DNA from: Shouchella patagoniensis
GTDB lineage: Bacteria; Bacillota; Bacilli; Bacillales; Bacillaceae_D
NCBI RefSeq assembly: GCF_002019705.1
Contig: NZ_KV917377.1
Location: forward strand, 2,354,565 to 2,418,564
Reading direction: 5' to 3'
Length of the DNA stretch: 64,000 nt
Below the pieces are notes generated by a model. The model had not been told where the DNA came from. It did not search any database and worked only from the letters and a program-made list of their open reading frames with translations. This document shows positions 51,662 through 60,887 of this stretch, piece after piece. Made by a program: the position numbers and the translations under genes. Numbering within the stretch: position 1 is the stretch's first letter; every line of letters begins with the position of its first letter.

Positions 51662-51870
51662 AGACGCCCCCCTCAAAAAAGTGTTCCTATACTATAGCAG
51701 TCTCTATCAATGGATACAAACATTCATTAAAAAGGTTTAAGTACCATGATAATGTTACCTTTCTTTACATCACTTATTCACACATAAACCTTATCACTTG
51801 CATGAGTGTTATAGAATGGAGCATGCTCCCTTAAAAAAGTGGAGAAACTAAATGGTAGTAGGAGGTTTTT

Positions 51871-54306
51871 ATGAACGGTATGATCAAAATTCGCGGTGCA
51901 CGGGAAAATAATTTAAAAAATATCTCTTTGGATATACCAAAACATCAGTTGATTGTTGTCACAGGTCCTTCTGGATCTGGAAAATCAACACTCGCTCTAG
52001 ACTTGTTGCAAAGAGAGTGCCAAAGACAGTACTTAGAATCTAGCGTCGGCTCGGCGGATTCAATTGCTAGACCTGATGTCGATTCAATTGATGGACTATC
52101 CCCATCAATTGGAGTGCATCAACAACAAGCCAATCGCAATCCTCGCTCAACCGTCGGAACGGTAACCGATTTGTATACGTATTTGCGTAATGTCTTTCAA
52201 AAAAGAGGTACGAGATTTTGTACATCATGTGGAACCTCAATCACTCCGCCTATTGATGATACAGTAGCGGTTTGTTGCTCAAACTGCGGCCAAAAACATG
52301 AACCTTTCACAAAAGCAGATTTTTCCTTTAACACTCCAAGTGGAGCCTGTCCTACATGTAGTGGTCTCGGTACAACAGTTGAAATTAAGAAATCAGCGGT
52401 ATTTTCTTTTGATAAAAGCTTGGAAGAAGGCGCGATTTCCATATGGAATGGTGCTGTCCTAGCTTATTATACGTCCATTTATGAAGCAGCAAAAAAACAC
52501 TACGGCCTTCCAAGTGATGCAAACAAACCTCTGTCCGAATACAGCGAAGCAGAAATGGATTTGTTAGCTTACGGTGTTGAAAGCAGTGAACTAAATAAGC
52601 ATTTCCCTGGGATAAAGCCTCCTAAGACGGCCGCAAAAGGGAAATTTGAAGGGATCCTGACAGGAATGTGGCGCCGTTACCAAGAGAAAGGAGGCGAATC
52701 AAGTGAAGCACCCTACTTCATTCCGACTCGCTGTACCGATTGCCATGGTGACCGTCTAAAGCAAGAGACGCGAACCGTCATTGTATGCGGGCGTACCCTT
52801 CCCCAACTTTCAAATATTTCCTTACAGGAACTCTCTGAATGGATTACACATACCCAGAAACATTTCTCAGATGCAGACGATTCTCTTTTAAATTCAGTCC
52901 TCTATGACTTAAAAACAAAAGTAAACCGCATCCTTCATGTGGGTCTTGGTTATTTATCACTTGATCGTAACTCAGTCACTTTGTCAGGCGGTGAATCCCA
53001 ACGCCTTCGACTCGCTTCCATTCTTGGGTCAGGCCTTACAGGTGTATTGTATTTACTTGATGAACCTACAGCAGGACTTCATCCCAAAGACACAGCTGGG
53101 CTTATTCATATCATGAAGCAACTACGTGATCTTGGTAACACGGTACTCGTCATTGAGCATGATCCACATGTTATCGCCGAAGCAGACCATGTCATAGATA
53201 TTGGACCTGGGGCAGGACGGTTTGGTGGTGAAATCGTAGGACAAGGAACACTTGAACAACTTAAAAGTCAACCAACATCGATTACAGGTACTTACTTAAA
53301 AGAAGCAAGTTCACTTCAAGGAAGCAACCGAACCGGCAATGGTCATTGGGTTAAATTGATCGAGGCGTCTAAACACAATTTAAAAAATGTCACAACCGCA
53401 ATTCCATTGCAGACGCTAGTCTCTATTTCTGGTGTATCTGGTTCAGGAAAATCAACCCTTGTGTTTGATGTGTTAGCTCAAGCAAAAGAGGACCATATCG
53501 ATGGGTGTAGAATGATTGAAGGTGCAGAACAGATCCATTCCATTATTCAAGTGGGGCAAACTCCAATTAGCCGAATGCAACGTTCAAACATCGCCACTTT
53601 TATGGACTTGTTCACACAACTACGGAAAGTATTTGCAAATCACTCTGCGGCAAAAGCGGCGGGCTTTACAGCAAAGAGCTTTTCTTTTAATACTCCAGGA
53701 GGCAGATGTGACCGTTGCGAAGGACTTGGTGTTGTTGATTTAGATATGCATTTTCTTTCCCACCTTCAAGTTACGTGTCCCGTGTGCAAAGGGAAGAGAT
53801 TCAAAGAAGAAGTGCTTGAAGTCACGTTTGAAGGCTATTCAATTGCCGATATGCTTGCCCTTCGAATTGAAGAAAGTTTATCTTTATTTACAAATCAAAA
53901 GAAACTCCATGACCTCTTAACCTTGTTATGTGAAGTCGGACTCGGTTACTTACAATGGGGACAGGCCTTAACCACTTTATCTGGTGGAGAAGCACAACGC
54001 ATCAAGTTAGCAAAGGAATTAAGTAAGAAAACATCCGGACACACGATGTATTTGCTTGATGAGCCTTCAGCGGGTTTACACCCAACAGATATAAAAAAGT
54101 TATTTGTTTTAGTTAACAAACTTGTTGATGCAGGCAATACAGTCATAATGGTTGAACATAACATCGACTTAATTGCTGCATCTGATTGGGTAATTGATAT
54201 GGGACCAGAAGGCGGAACTGCCGGTGGGACTGTCGTTGCAAGCGGTAAACCAGAAACCGTTGCCCAATCGAAAGCATCTTCGACTGCTGTTTTTTTACGT
54301 TCATAG
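51871..54306 (+). CDS. UvrA-like ABC ATPase (short, UvrA2 type)
   Basis: An 811-residue protein with two ABC ATPase modules. Walker A motifs are GPSGSGKST (32-40) and GVSGSGKST near residue 520. Signatures are TLSGGESQRLRLAS near 371 and TLSGGEAQRIKLAK near 703. Zinc elements include CTSCG, CSNCG, CPTCSGLG, CTDCHGDRL, CDRCEGLG and CPVCKGKRF. Normal UvrA is about 940-960 residues; the loss lies mostly between the first ABC halves, where UvrB would bind. Such paralogues are linked with resistance to DNA-binding drugs. AGGAGG precedes the ATG. Divergent from a double-MerR regulator. Confidence 0.9.
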   Translation: MNGMIKIRGARENNLKNISLDIPKHQLIVVTGPSGSGKSTLALDLLQRECQRQYLESSVGSADSIARPDVDSIDGLSPSIGVHQQQANRNPRSTVGTVTDLYTYLRNVFQKRGTRFCTSCGTSITPPIDDTVAVCCSNCGQKHEPFTKADFSFNTPSGACPTCSGLGTTVEIKKSAVFSFDKSLEEGAISIWNGAVLAYYTSIYEAAKKHYGLPSDANKPLSEYSEAEMDLLAYGVESSELNKHFPGIKPPKTAAKGKFEGILTGMWRRYQEKGGESSEAPYFIPTRCTDCHGDRLKQETRTVIVCGRTLPQLSNISLQELSEWITHTQKHFSDADDSLLNSVLYDLKTKVNRILHVGLGYLSLDRNSVTLSGGESQRLRLASILGSGLTGVLYLLDEPTAGLHPKDTAGLIHIMKQLRDLGNTVLVIEHDPHVIAEADHVIDIGPGAGRFGGEIVGQGTLEQLKSQPTSITGTYLKEASSLQGSNRTGNGHWVKLIEASKHNLKNVTTAIPLQTLVSISGVSGSGKSTLVFDVLAQAKEDHIDGCRMIEGAEQIHSIIQVGQTPISRMQRSNIATFMDLFTQLRKVFANHSAAKAAGFTAKSFSFNTPGGRCDRCEGLGVVDLDMHFLSHLQVTCPVCKGKRFKEEVLEVTFEGYSIADMLALRIEESLSLFTNQKKLHDLLTLLCEVGLGYLQWGQALTTLSGGEAQRIKLAKELSKKTSGHTMYLLDEPSAGLHPTDIKKLFVLVNKLVDAGNTVIMVEHNIDLIAASDWVIDMGPEGGTAGGTVVASGKPETVAQSKASSTAVFLRS

Positions 54307-54320
54307 ATTGAGTCATTTTT

Positions 54321-54368
54321 GCTTGTCGGCACTGTCCGTCCATACGGAGACGTCGACAAGCTTTTTTT
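54321..54368 (+). terminator. Terminator of the UvrA-like gene
   Basis: An outer stem GCTTGTCG / CGACAAGC with an inner stem GTCCGT / ACGGAGAC-like pairing, then TTTTTTT, beginning 15 bases after the stop codon. Confidence 0.85.
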
Positions 54369-54607
54369 ACTGCTAAGTGAGTGTACAGCTTCTTCACACA
54401 TCCTTTTGTTTCTGCTCATTGAGTAACAGATCGTTTCTAGAAACCAACTTGCAAAAACAAACAACGATGTCTTCTCCTCACGAAGACCGTCGTAAACCGA
54501 AGGACCTAATTTATTTTTTTTTGCATGATTGCTTACTAAATTGGGTAACCACTTAATGAAAGAGCGACTCGAATATCTCATAGTAGAACAAGAAAGGAGA
54601 ATGATTT

Positions 54608-55537
54608 TTGTTTTCACCATTTGACTGGCTTCGACTACTCATGTCTGCCCTTTTTATCCTCCCTCTTACAACCATCATACGTGAATCCGGCTATTATTTA
54701 GCGGCGAGTATTTTGGGGGGCACCAACAAAAAACTAATTATCGGTAGTGGTCCGATTTTATTTTCACTTAAAACCGTCGAAGTAAGACGCTACTTTTTTA
54801 TGTACAGTTGGATGCAATACGACGAACTTCGTCCAAGCAATCGTTTTTGGCACGGGTTCATCTATGCTTCTCCTATTTTAACAACAGGTGTCTGTGCGTT
54901 TACTGTTAATTCGCTAATTCTCTCTGGAACGTTAGATAATAACATTTTCTGGAGCACCTTTATCTTTTATTGTTTTTATTTTATGTTGTTTGATGTGATT
55001 CCTGTTTACCTTCCAGATGGTCAGCCAACAAATGGTCGAGCCATTTTTGATTTAGTCTGGCACGGAGAACGCTCTGATTATCTTAAACAGAAAAAAGAAG
55101 AGAATGATGAAAGCACTGATAATGAACGAAGCAACACCGAGGAGCAAGAGGAGACGATGCAACACCGCGATCGTGCCGAAGAAGAACGTGGAGACCACAT
55201 AGACCCGGAAAACGACGAAGATAGGACTGAATCTGACTCGTCCGATAATGAAGATACACCTGACCGCGGCTACACAGAAGCTCAAGAAGAAACGATTGAG
55301 AACCGCGATCGCGACGAAAAAGAACGTGGAGACCACACAGATCCGGATAACGATGAGAACAGTACTGAATCCGACTCGTCCGACTATGACAATACACACG
55401 ACCGCAGCCAAACAGAAGCCCAAGAAGAAACAATGAAAAATCGTGATCGAGATGAAAAAGAACGTGGGGATCACACGAACCCCGAAAACGACGAAAGCCA
55501 TAATCAGCCCAATCAAACGGATAAGCGTGACCGATAA
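54608..55537 (+). CDS. M50-like membrane protein without the protease motif, with acidic repeats
   Basis: A 309-residue protein. The first 160 residues hold four to five hydrophobic segments arranged as in site-2 protease (M50) relatives: TTIIRESGYYLAASILGG stands where HExxH with the following LGG normally occurs, and DVIPVYLPDGQPTNGRAIFD where the second Asp motif occurs. Both catalytic histidines are replaced (RESGY), so protease activity is unlikely. The C-terminal 145 residues are cytoplasmic-type, very acidic and repeated (EEQEET..., spacing 46 residues). It starts at TTG eight bases after AAAGGAGA. Family assignment is by pattern only. Confidence 0.65.
   Translation: MFSPFDWLRLLMSALFILPLTTIIRESGYYLAASILGGTNKKLIIGSGPILFSLKTVEVRRYFFMYSWMQYDELRPSNRFWHGFIYASPILTTGVCAFTVNSLILSGTLDNNIFWSTFIFYCFYFMLFDVIPVYLPDGQPTNGRAIFDLVWHGERSDYLKQKKEENDESTDNERSNTEEQEETMQHRDRAEEERGDHIDPENDEDRTESDSSDNEDTPDRGYTEAQEETIENRDRDEKERGDHTDPDNDENSTESDSSDYDNTHDRSQTEAQEETMKNRDRDEKERGDHTNPENDESHNQPNQTDKRDR
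55139..55500 (+). repeat. 138-bp tandem coding repeat (46-residue acidic unit)
   Basis: Copies start at 55139, 55277 and 55415, exactly 138 bp apart; the third is shortened. Each encodes E(E/A)QEET, then RDR..E(K/E)ERGDH, then D/N-P-E/D-N-D-E and a Ser/Asp-rich end. Copies 2 and 3 are more alike (RDRDEKERGDHT) than copy 1. Confidence 0.85.
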
Positions 55538-55551
55538 GTAATGATTTGTAT

Positions 55552-55583
55552 AAGCCTAGTCGCTATTGCCCTAGGCTTTTTGT
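55552..55583 (+). terminator. Terminator after the M50-like gene
   Basis: An eight-base stem (AAGCCTAG / CTAGGCTT) with an eleven-base loop, followed by TTTTTG. Confidence 0.8.
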
Positions 55584-55633
55584 TCTGAATGAAACCTACT
55601 AGCACTATAAATTCTGTTCGCACTTTATTCGTT

Positions 55634-56887
55634 TTAAATCACATTACTTTCCCGCTTCTCGTTTGAGCTTTGAACATCACTATGCCCTTTGTCTCCTTTG
55701 CCTTGATGATAAAATGCTTTCGCTAAATAATAGATACCAGGCAAAACAATGATACTTCCTGCAACAGCATAGGTTGAACGAGTCGTCAATCCGAGTGAAG
55801 TCCATGAGGCAAACAAGATCCCAAGTGGCATCGTTGCCCTAAAGATAAGAAGCCTAACCGCACTTATTTGGGCAAGTCGATTTCGTGGTGCCAGTCGTTG
55901 AAAAAGAGCAGCACTTTGGGCATTAAAGAGAGGAAAAGCAACCCCTCCAAAAAGTTCGCATCCCCATGCAAGCGGAACCGACTGCACAAAAAAGAGGAGA
56001 ACAAAAGAAAGACCACCACACACCAATCCGATGTACATCATCACTTCCGTTTTCGGAACGTACGCGAGTAAAATCGTACCAAGAACATAACCCGCCGGAA
56101 AAGCAGCGGCAAATAACGCATACTCCCATTGTGCACCGTCAAGCTCCATTCGGATAAACGGAATGCTTAACACCATTGTTGCACCAACAGCAAATTGAAC
56201 AGTGGATGAGAGCAAAGCAAGACGCAGCAATTGCGGTGCTCTGACAAAAGCGTTAAACCCATCTTTCATTTCAGAAATCCAAAATCGTTTTGACCAATTT
56301 GGTTTTAACTTCGTCCCGGTAGTTGGTATGTTAGCCAGGGCAAAATAACTAAGTACAAACAGTAGCGCGGACAGAATATACACCCCATGCATGGGCATGA
56401 CCATCAATAACAAAGCGGTCACACCTGGAGCGAGCACACTCATAACCCTCAATGTGCCATCCAACACACCATTCGCTTCTACCAGTACCTTCTCTTCACA
56501 AATTTCGGGAAGGAGGGAAAAAGACAAACTCGCATAGATTGGAGCAAGTAAACCGAGCACACATTGCAGGGCAATTAACCCCGTAATGGTGAGTGCATCC
56601 ACTCCCGATAAAAGGCTCAAGAAAGGAACAATGTACGCACATGCTCGAATCAGTTGGACTCTTCTTAGAACCGTTTCTTTGGCAACATAATTTAAAAACG
56701 GTGCACTAATCCCTTGCAACAGTAATGATGGGAGGAAATAGACAAGCCACAATGCTCCCATCCATTCCCTTGACCCTGTCAACTCAAATAAAATCAATCC
56801 ATTAATAATCGCCGCTGCTGCTCCACCAAATTCAGAAATAACTTCTCCAGCCCATAACGCTTTAAATGAACGGGAAAAGCGACTCAT
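55634..56887 (-). CDS. MFS transporter (DHA3-like) paired with ArsR regulator
   Basis: A 417-residue twelve-helix transporter. The opening SFKALWAGEVISEFGGAAAA and the loop after helix 2 fit the macrolide-efflux-like group. Its start overlaps the stop of the regulator gene by four bases (ATGA), so pump and regulator are made together. Substrate unknown. Confidence 0.88.
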   Translation of the reverse strand: MSRFSRSFKALWAGEVISEFGGAAAAIINGLILFELTGSREWMGALWLVYFLPSLLLQGISAPFLNYVAKETVLRRVQLIRACAYIVPFLSLLSGVDALTITGLIALQCVLGLLAPIYASLSFSLLPEICEEKVLVEANGVLDGTLRVMSVLAPGVTALLLMVMPMHGVYILSALLFVLSYFALANIPTTGTKLKPNWSKRFWISEMKDGFNAFVRAPQLLRLALLSSTVQFAVGATMVLSIPFIRMELDGAQWEYALFAAAFPAGYVLGTILLAYVPKTEVMMYIGLVCGGLSFVLLFFVQSVPLAWGCELFGGVAFPLFNAQSAALFQRLAPRNRLAQISAVRLLIFRATMPLGILFASWTSLGLTTRSTYAVAGSIIVLPGIYYLAKAFYHQGKGDKGHSDVQSSNEKRESNVI

Positions 56888-57915
56888 TTCACCTCTCCTA
56901 AAAACTGCTCCAATTTCCTCGAAAATAAATCAACCTTTGCTGGATTTGCCCTGTACACTCCTTTATCTACTTTTATGAACCTTGCTGCTTTTAATAATGA
57001 AAGCTGATGATGGAGTGTCGTTTTAGACATCTTAAAACGTTCGCTTAATTCTGCCAGAGAAGCAGGACCTACATATAATTGATAGAGCAATTGTAATCGA
57101 ATGTCATCCCCTAACGCTTTATGACCACGCACCAACTCATTTGAAGGCTTTCCTTTCTCCCGAAAATAATCTTCACTAAGGGGATAGAAAAACAATTTGG
57201 TTTCAGCAGATCTTTTTTCTAATACCCACGGACGATACGACACATGTGGAATTAACTTTATTGTCCATACACCTGGTTCAGGCAAATAACGTACACCCGT
57301 AATTCGTTCGATCTGTTCTTCCACATTTGCCTCCGCTAGTTGCTTATGCTGATCTTGTTCTTGTTTTAATAACTGCTGCCACTTACTCCAGTCTGGTTCA
57401 GCGGCAACTACCTTCTCCCAACCAAATAGAACAGAATCCATTAAATCCATTAGCTCTATTCTGGAATACCGACAAAGAGCCTCCACATAGCCTTCAAGGA
57501 ATTCATGACTTGAAAAACAAGCTGCAAACTCTTTCCTTGCTGCTAACGAGTCAATCGCCTGCATCCGTAGTGCTTCCTCTTTGCGTGATTTATAAGGTAA
57601 CATCACTTCATAAAAAGTATCGTTACTTAACTGTTTCATTCCGTTCGAAAATTGTTGAACTGTCTTCGCTGATAGCTTATCTTGAAGCATAATCAACCCT
57701 TGCCATACATTTGTTTGTTGGATAGTCTCTAAATCGCGCTTCAAAGAAGAAGTAATTTTTGCATTAGTCCAAGCCTGATCAAGTTCAAATGTATGTCGTA
57801 ATTGCTTGTACGTAAAACCGGAAATGCTAAGAATCAATTCCCATACTGGTGATGTTTCGACGATTAACTCTGCTCGTTCCACCTCTTCAGGAACATAATG
57901 CATGTCCATGTCCAT
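56884..57915 (-). CDS. ArsR-type regulator with long N-terminal DUF5937-like region
   Basis: A 343-residue protein. The winged helix is at the C-terminal end (LGDDIRLQLLYQLYVGPASL, AELSERFKMSKTTLHHQLSL, then IKVDKGVYRA). The first 250 residues are mainly helical and contain an acidic start (VERAELIVETSPVWELILSI) typical of regulators that follow the DUF5937 pattern. It presumably senses a compound exported by the coupled MFS protein. Start: ATG eight bases after GGAGG; ATGs two codons later are alternatives. Confidence 0.82.
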   Translation of the reverse strand: MDMDMHYVPEEVERAELIVETSPVWELILSISGFTYKQLRHTFELDQAWTNAKITSSLKRDLETIQQTNVWQGLIMLQDKLSAKTVQQFSNGMKQLSNDTFYEVMLPYKSRKEEALRMQAIDSLAARKEFAACFSSHEFLEGYVEALCRYSRIELMDLMDSVLFGWEKVVAAEPDWSKWQQLLKQEQDQHKQLAEANVEEQIERITGVRYLPEPGVWTIKLIPHVSYRPWVLEKRSAETKLFFYPLSEDYFREKGKPSNELVRGHKALGDDIRLQLLYQLYVGPASLAELSERFKMSKTTLHHQLSLLKAARFIKVDKGVYRANPAKVDLFSRKLEQFLGEVK

Positions 57916-58249
57916 CTCCTTCGCCTCCAATTCGATTTACACACATTCTATAATATACGAATTTAAATTTCAATAATTTTCGAATTAATTAATGGATGTT
58001 TCTCTTCTCTAATTCCATATACTTGGCGGCGTTAGAAGGAGGAAGTAAAACGTCTGGGGGAGTTACTGCTAGGATAAATGCTCCTTATAATTTGAATTTC
58101 TCTATGCGTGATATTATCTTCATGTAATTAGACTAAATGTGATGCTAGTTCTCTGAATATATCTATTAAACTGTAAATACTCTTGCACTCTTTCACTTCT
58201 TTTCCAAAGGAGTGGCTACAGGCCTTACAATTACGAATTAGGAAATCCA
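57916..58249. other. AT-rich intergenic region, no gene seen
   Basis: Next to the ArsR start it holds AT-rich sequence with the direct repeat CGAATT (57959 and 57983), a possible operator. The remainder shows no frame with a ribosome binding site. Confidence 0.5.
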
Positions 58250-58294
58250 AATATAAAAAAGTCTAATTTCTCGCTTTTAAAAGCGAGAAATTAG
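58250..58294 (-). terminator. Terminator of the AlkD-like gene: perfect 32-bp palindrome
   Basis: Two perfect 16-base arms (CTAATTTCTCGCTTTT / AAAAGCGAGAAATTAG, 58263-58294) with a T run on the minus strand. It lies 71 bases after the AlkD-like stop codon. Confidence 0.85.
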
Positions 58295-58364
58295 AAGCTT
58301 ACTTTCAGATCCTGTCCATATTGAGGCTTTGAATTCCTTTATTTTCACATCTTTTCAGTGGTAA

Positions 58365-59033
58365 CTAATTATTCATTCGTTTGTTAACTTCAATCGTAAT
58401 GAACCCCGGCAAATAATTGGGAGTACATCCTTTTGATACCATTTCATCTTTGTAAAGACCCGTTTTCTCACCAAGTTTAATACAACGTGCTCGATACTTT
58501 TCATCATAAACGCCTATCCAGCCTGCGGTGAAATTCATAGCCCATTGAACTTCCGGTTCTTCCTCCGTAATTTTAGCTTCAATTGCAGATAGTAAGTCTG
58601 CGTTGTTATCAGGCGGTGTTTGTCCAGTCCATCTCAATCGCCCTTGAAAATACCAGAAAGCTCGCCTTTGAAGAGCAGAAGGACTATTTTCCCATAACTC
58701 CATCAATGCAATGTTCATCTTGTTTTTGGTGAGCTGATTAGCCATTAACCAATCCATTAAGTTATTTCGCTCATCAAATGTGTGTGTCTGCATATCCTTA
58801 TCAAGCTTATTTAGTACATCTTGTGAAAGAAGTTTTTTGTCCATAATTAAGATTGCCAATAGTCTCGGCAAAAACTCTCCGCTTGACCAAAGTTCCATAG
58901 CTAGTTCGTGATCTTTTTTGATGTCCTTCGCGATTTTTCGTAAGTCGCCTAGTTTAGTTTTACTATTAATCTGAGTTAAAATGTTTTCTGCTTTTGATGA
59001 GCGTTTTATTTCTGTGCTTTTATTTTTATTCAT
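58365..59033 (-). CDS. DNA alkylation repair protein, AlkD-like HEAT repeat
   Basis: A 222-residue, all-helical protein resembling the AlkC/AlkD HEAT-repeat DNA glycosylases. Segments include LGDLRKIAKDIKKDHELAME, LWSSGEFLPRLLAILIMDKK, NNLMDWLMANQLTKNKMNIA and FWYFQGRLRWTGQ. These enzymes release alkylated bases such as 3-methyladenine. Start: ATG ten bases after AAGGAG. A 19-codon longer frame is not supported. Monocistronic. Confidence 0.82.
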   Translation of the reverse strand: MNKNKSTEIKRSSKAENILTQINSKTKLGDLRKIAKDIKKDHELAMELWSSGEFLPRLLAILIMDKKLLSQDVLNKLDKDMQTHTFDERNNLMDWLMANQLTKNKMNIALMELWENSPSALQRRAFWYFQGRLRWTGQTPPDNNADLLSAIEAKITEEEPEVQWAMNFTAGWIGVYDEKYRARCIKLGEKTGLYKDEMVSKGCTPNYLPGFITIEVNKRMNN

Positions 59034-59345
59034 ATGACACAACTCCTTATTAAAGCACTGTTTCATAATATGTCTGGCGTGATATATCAATAACTAAATT
59101 TCGTTATAAGTCTTATTGCATACAATTGTACCATAACAATGTAAAAGGAGTGATTCATATCGCCGTTACTTATGTTACGGTTTTCCACTACTAGTGCTAA
59201 ACTACATCTTCAACAATCTGGTCCGATTGTTGAACGAAATTTAAAAGCCAGTTATCATTATAAATGAACGTATCGCCATGCCAACTGATGATACGTATTC
59301 CCTATTGCTTTCTGGAAATTCAGAGGGCTTTTTTTATATAAAAAA
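59034..59345. other. Intergenic region with a hairpin and a doubtful small frame
   Basis: A perfect ten-base inverted repeat (TTCAACAATC / GATTGTTGAA) lies at 59209-59234. A good AAAGGAG at 59143 is followed by a 36-codon frame whose only possible starts are ATA or a late ATG. I cannot call it a gene. Confidence 0.4.
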
Positions 59346-59374
59346 ACAGAAACCCGCTTACTGCAAGTCCCTGT
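59346..59374 (-). terminator. Terminator of the ywqCDE operon
   Basis: On the minus strand ACAGGGACTTGC pairs with GCGGGTTTCTGT (four G-T pairs) around AGTAA, then a T run, eight bases after the ywqE stop codon. Confidence 0.75.
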
Positions 59375-59382
59375 TTTTATCG

Positions 59383-60159
59383 TTAAAACAAACCAAATCG
59401 TTTTTTCCTTTTCTTCACAACTCGTTCAGGCGGTTCAAGAAAAAGATGCTTATCACTCGCCAGTAACTGCGCATTTTCCTGAAACGCGTATGTATACGAT
59501 TGTCCATACTCATCTTCAAGCAACGTAAACGCTTCTTGAATTCGAAACGTGCGATTAGCTAGATTATGGGCATCAGAAGCAAGAACATGTACTAAGTTTG
59601 CTTCAATTAATTGGCGACTAAACGTTCCAATTTCTTTGCCAAAATAGCCAGTTAAACTTGATGTTGTCAGCTGACCAAGCGCACCGTTCTTAATCAGTTC
59701 ATATAATTTGTCGGGCGACTCTAAAAATACTTTATTTCGCTCCGGATGAGCAATAACGGGTATATACCCTTCTGAACTAACTTCGTAGAGCAGCCTTGTC
59801 GTATATGCTGGTATTTGATTAGTTGGTAATTCAATAAGGACATACTTGCTATTTGCCAAGCTTAACGCAGCACCTAACTTCAAGTCCTGGCGCATCTCTC
59901 CGTAAAGCCTAACTTCTTGGCCAGCTAGTACTTCTAGGGGGATGTCTTGCTTTATCAATTCTTTATTTAAGTTAGCAACCGCTTCAATAACTGAGGGCCC
60001 TTCATTCTGGAAGTTTGGATGTTGATGATGCGGTGTGGCAATAATCTTCGTTATGCCTTCTTCAACAGCTTTCTCTGCCATTAATAAACTGTCATCCAAT
60101 GTCTTCGCGCCGTCATCAATTCCAGCAAGAATATGGCTATGAATATCAATCACGTGCAC
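59383..60159 (-). CDS. ywqE: Tyrosine-protein phosphatase YwqE (CpsB/CapC, PHP family)
   Basis: A 258-residue manganese-dependent phosphatase of the PHP fold. Metal motifs: VIDIHSHILAGIDDG, ATPHHQHPNF, VIAHPERN and VLASDAHNL. It removes phosphate from tyrosines, mainly on the kinase encoded upstream. It starts at GTG. It is the third gene of ywqC-ywqD-ywqE. Confidence 0.93.
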   Translation of the reverse strand: MHVIDIHSHILAGIDDGAKTLDDSLLMAEKAVEEGITKIIATPHHQHPNFQNEGPSVIEAVANLNKELIKQDIPLEVLAGQEVRLYGEMRQDLKLGAALSLANSKYVLIELPTNQIPAYTTRLLYEVSSEGYIPVIAHPERNKVFLESPDKLYELIKNGALGQLTTSSLTGYFGKEIGTFSRQLIEANLVHVLASDAHNLANRTFRIQEAFTLLEDEYGQSYTYAFQENAQLLASDKHLFLEPPERVVKKRKKRFGLF

Positions 60160-60171
60160 TCACTACTTCCT

Positions 60172-60870
60172 TTATTGATAATAATAATAAGTTTTTTCAT
60201 CTACAGGTTTATTGTTTAATACCACACCTAAGAGATTCGCATTCGCTTTCAACAAGTTTGCTTTTGTTTTTTCCAACTCATCTCGATCCGTTCGTCCACT
60301 CGATGTCACAATAATCGTACCATCCACTTTATTTGATAGGATTTGCGCATCCGCAACAGCCATTACCGGTGGCGTATCAATAATAACGGAATCAAATACT
60401 TCTAATGCCTCTTGCAGCATAAGCTCCATCATTTTTGAGTTTAATAGTTCCGCTGGGTTTGGCGGGATTGGTCCACAAGTCAATAATGCCACATTTTCTA
60501 TTTGTGTCTCTTGAATGACGTCCTGTAATTTCTGTTGGCGAGTCAACACATTTGTTAGTCCCCGGTTGTTCATTAAATTAAACGTATAATGAGCCGTTGG
60601 CTTTCGCATATCTGCATCGATTAATAAAACACTATGACCGTTTTGTCCCATGACAACAGCTAAGTTCGATGCCGTTGTTGATTTTCCTTCACCTGGCCCT
60701 GCAGAGGTGACTAGGATCGATTTCACTTCTTTATCAACAGCCGAATATGCAATATTTGTACGAATCGTCCGATACTGTTCTGTAATCGGTGAATGTCGAT
60801 TCACGTCAGCAATCAATTGCCTTTTCTTTTGAATTTGCTTTTTGTTTCTTGACTTTTGCGCGCGTGCCAT
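60172..60870 (-). CDS. ywqD: Bacterial tyrosine kinase YwqD (CpsD/CapB, BY-kinase)
   Basis: A 232-residue cytosolic kinase. Walker A SAGPGEGKSTTAS, Walker A' VLLIDADMRKPTAHY, Walker B SVIIDTPPVMAVADAQI, and a C-terminal tyrosine cluster (TYYYYQ) that is autophosphorylated. It needs the membrane modulator encoded upstream. It controls polymer synthesis and other targets. AGGAG precedes the ATG. Confidence 0.94.
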   Translation of the reverse strand: MARAQKSRNKKQIQKKRQLIADVNRHSPITEQYRTIRTNIAYSAVDKEVKSILVTSAGPGEGKSTTASNLAVVMGQNGHSVLLIDADMRKPTAHYTFNLMNNRGLTNVLTRQQKLQDVIQETQIENVALLTCGPIPPNPAELLNSKMMELMLQEALEVFDSVIIDTPPVMAVADAQILSNKVDGTIIVTSSGRTDRDELEKTKANLLKANANLLGVVLNNKPVDEKTYYYYQ

Positions 60871-60887
60871 AACAATCTCCTACCTTT

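Noticed and set aside
50810-54368. Similar terminators at 50810 and 54321 as a mobile repeat
   Set aside because: They share only the GCTTGTC stem; the interiors differ and such stems are common in terminators.
53946-54620. 224-residue minus-strand gene opposite the UvrA-like gene
   Set aside because: It lies antisense to the highly conserved second ABC module and has no ribosome site or family resemblance.
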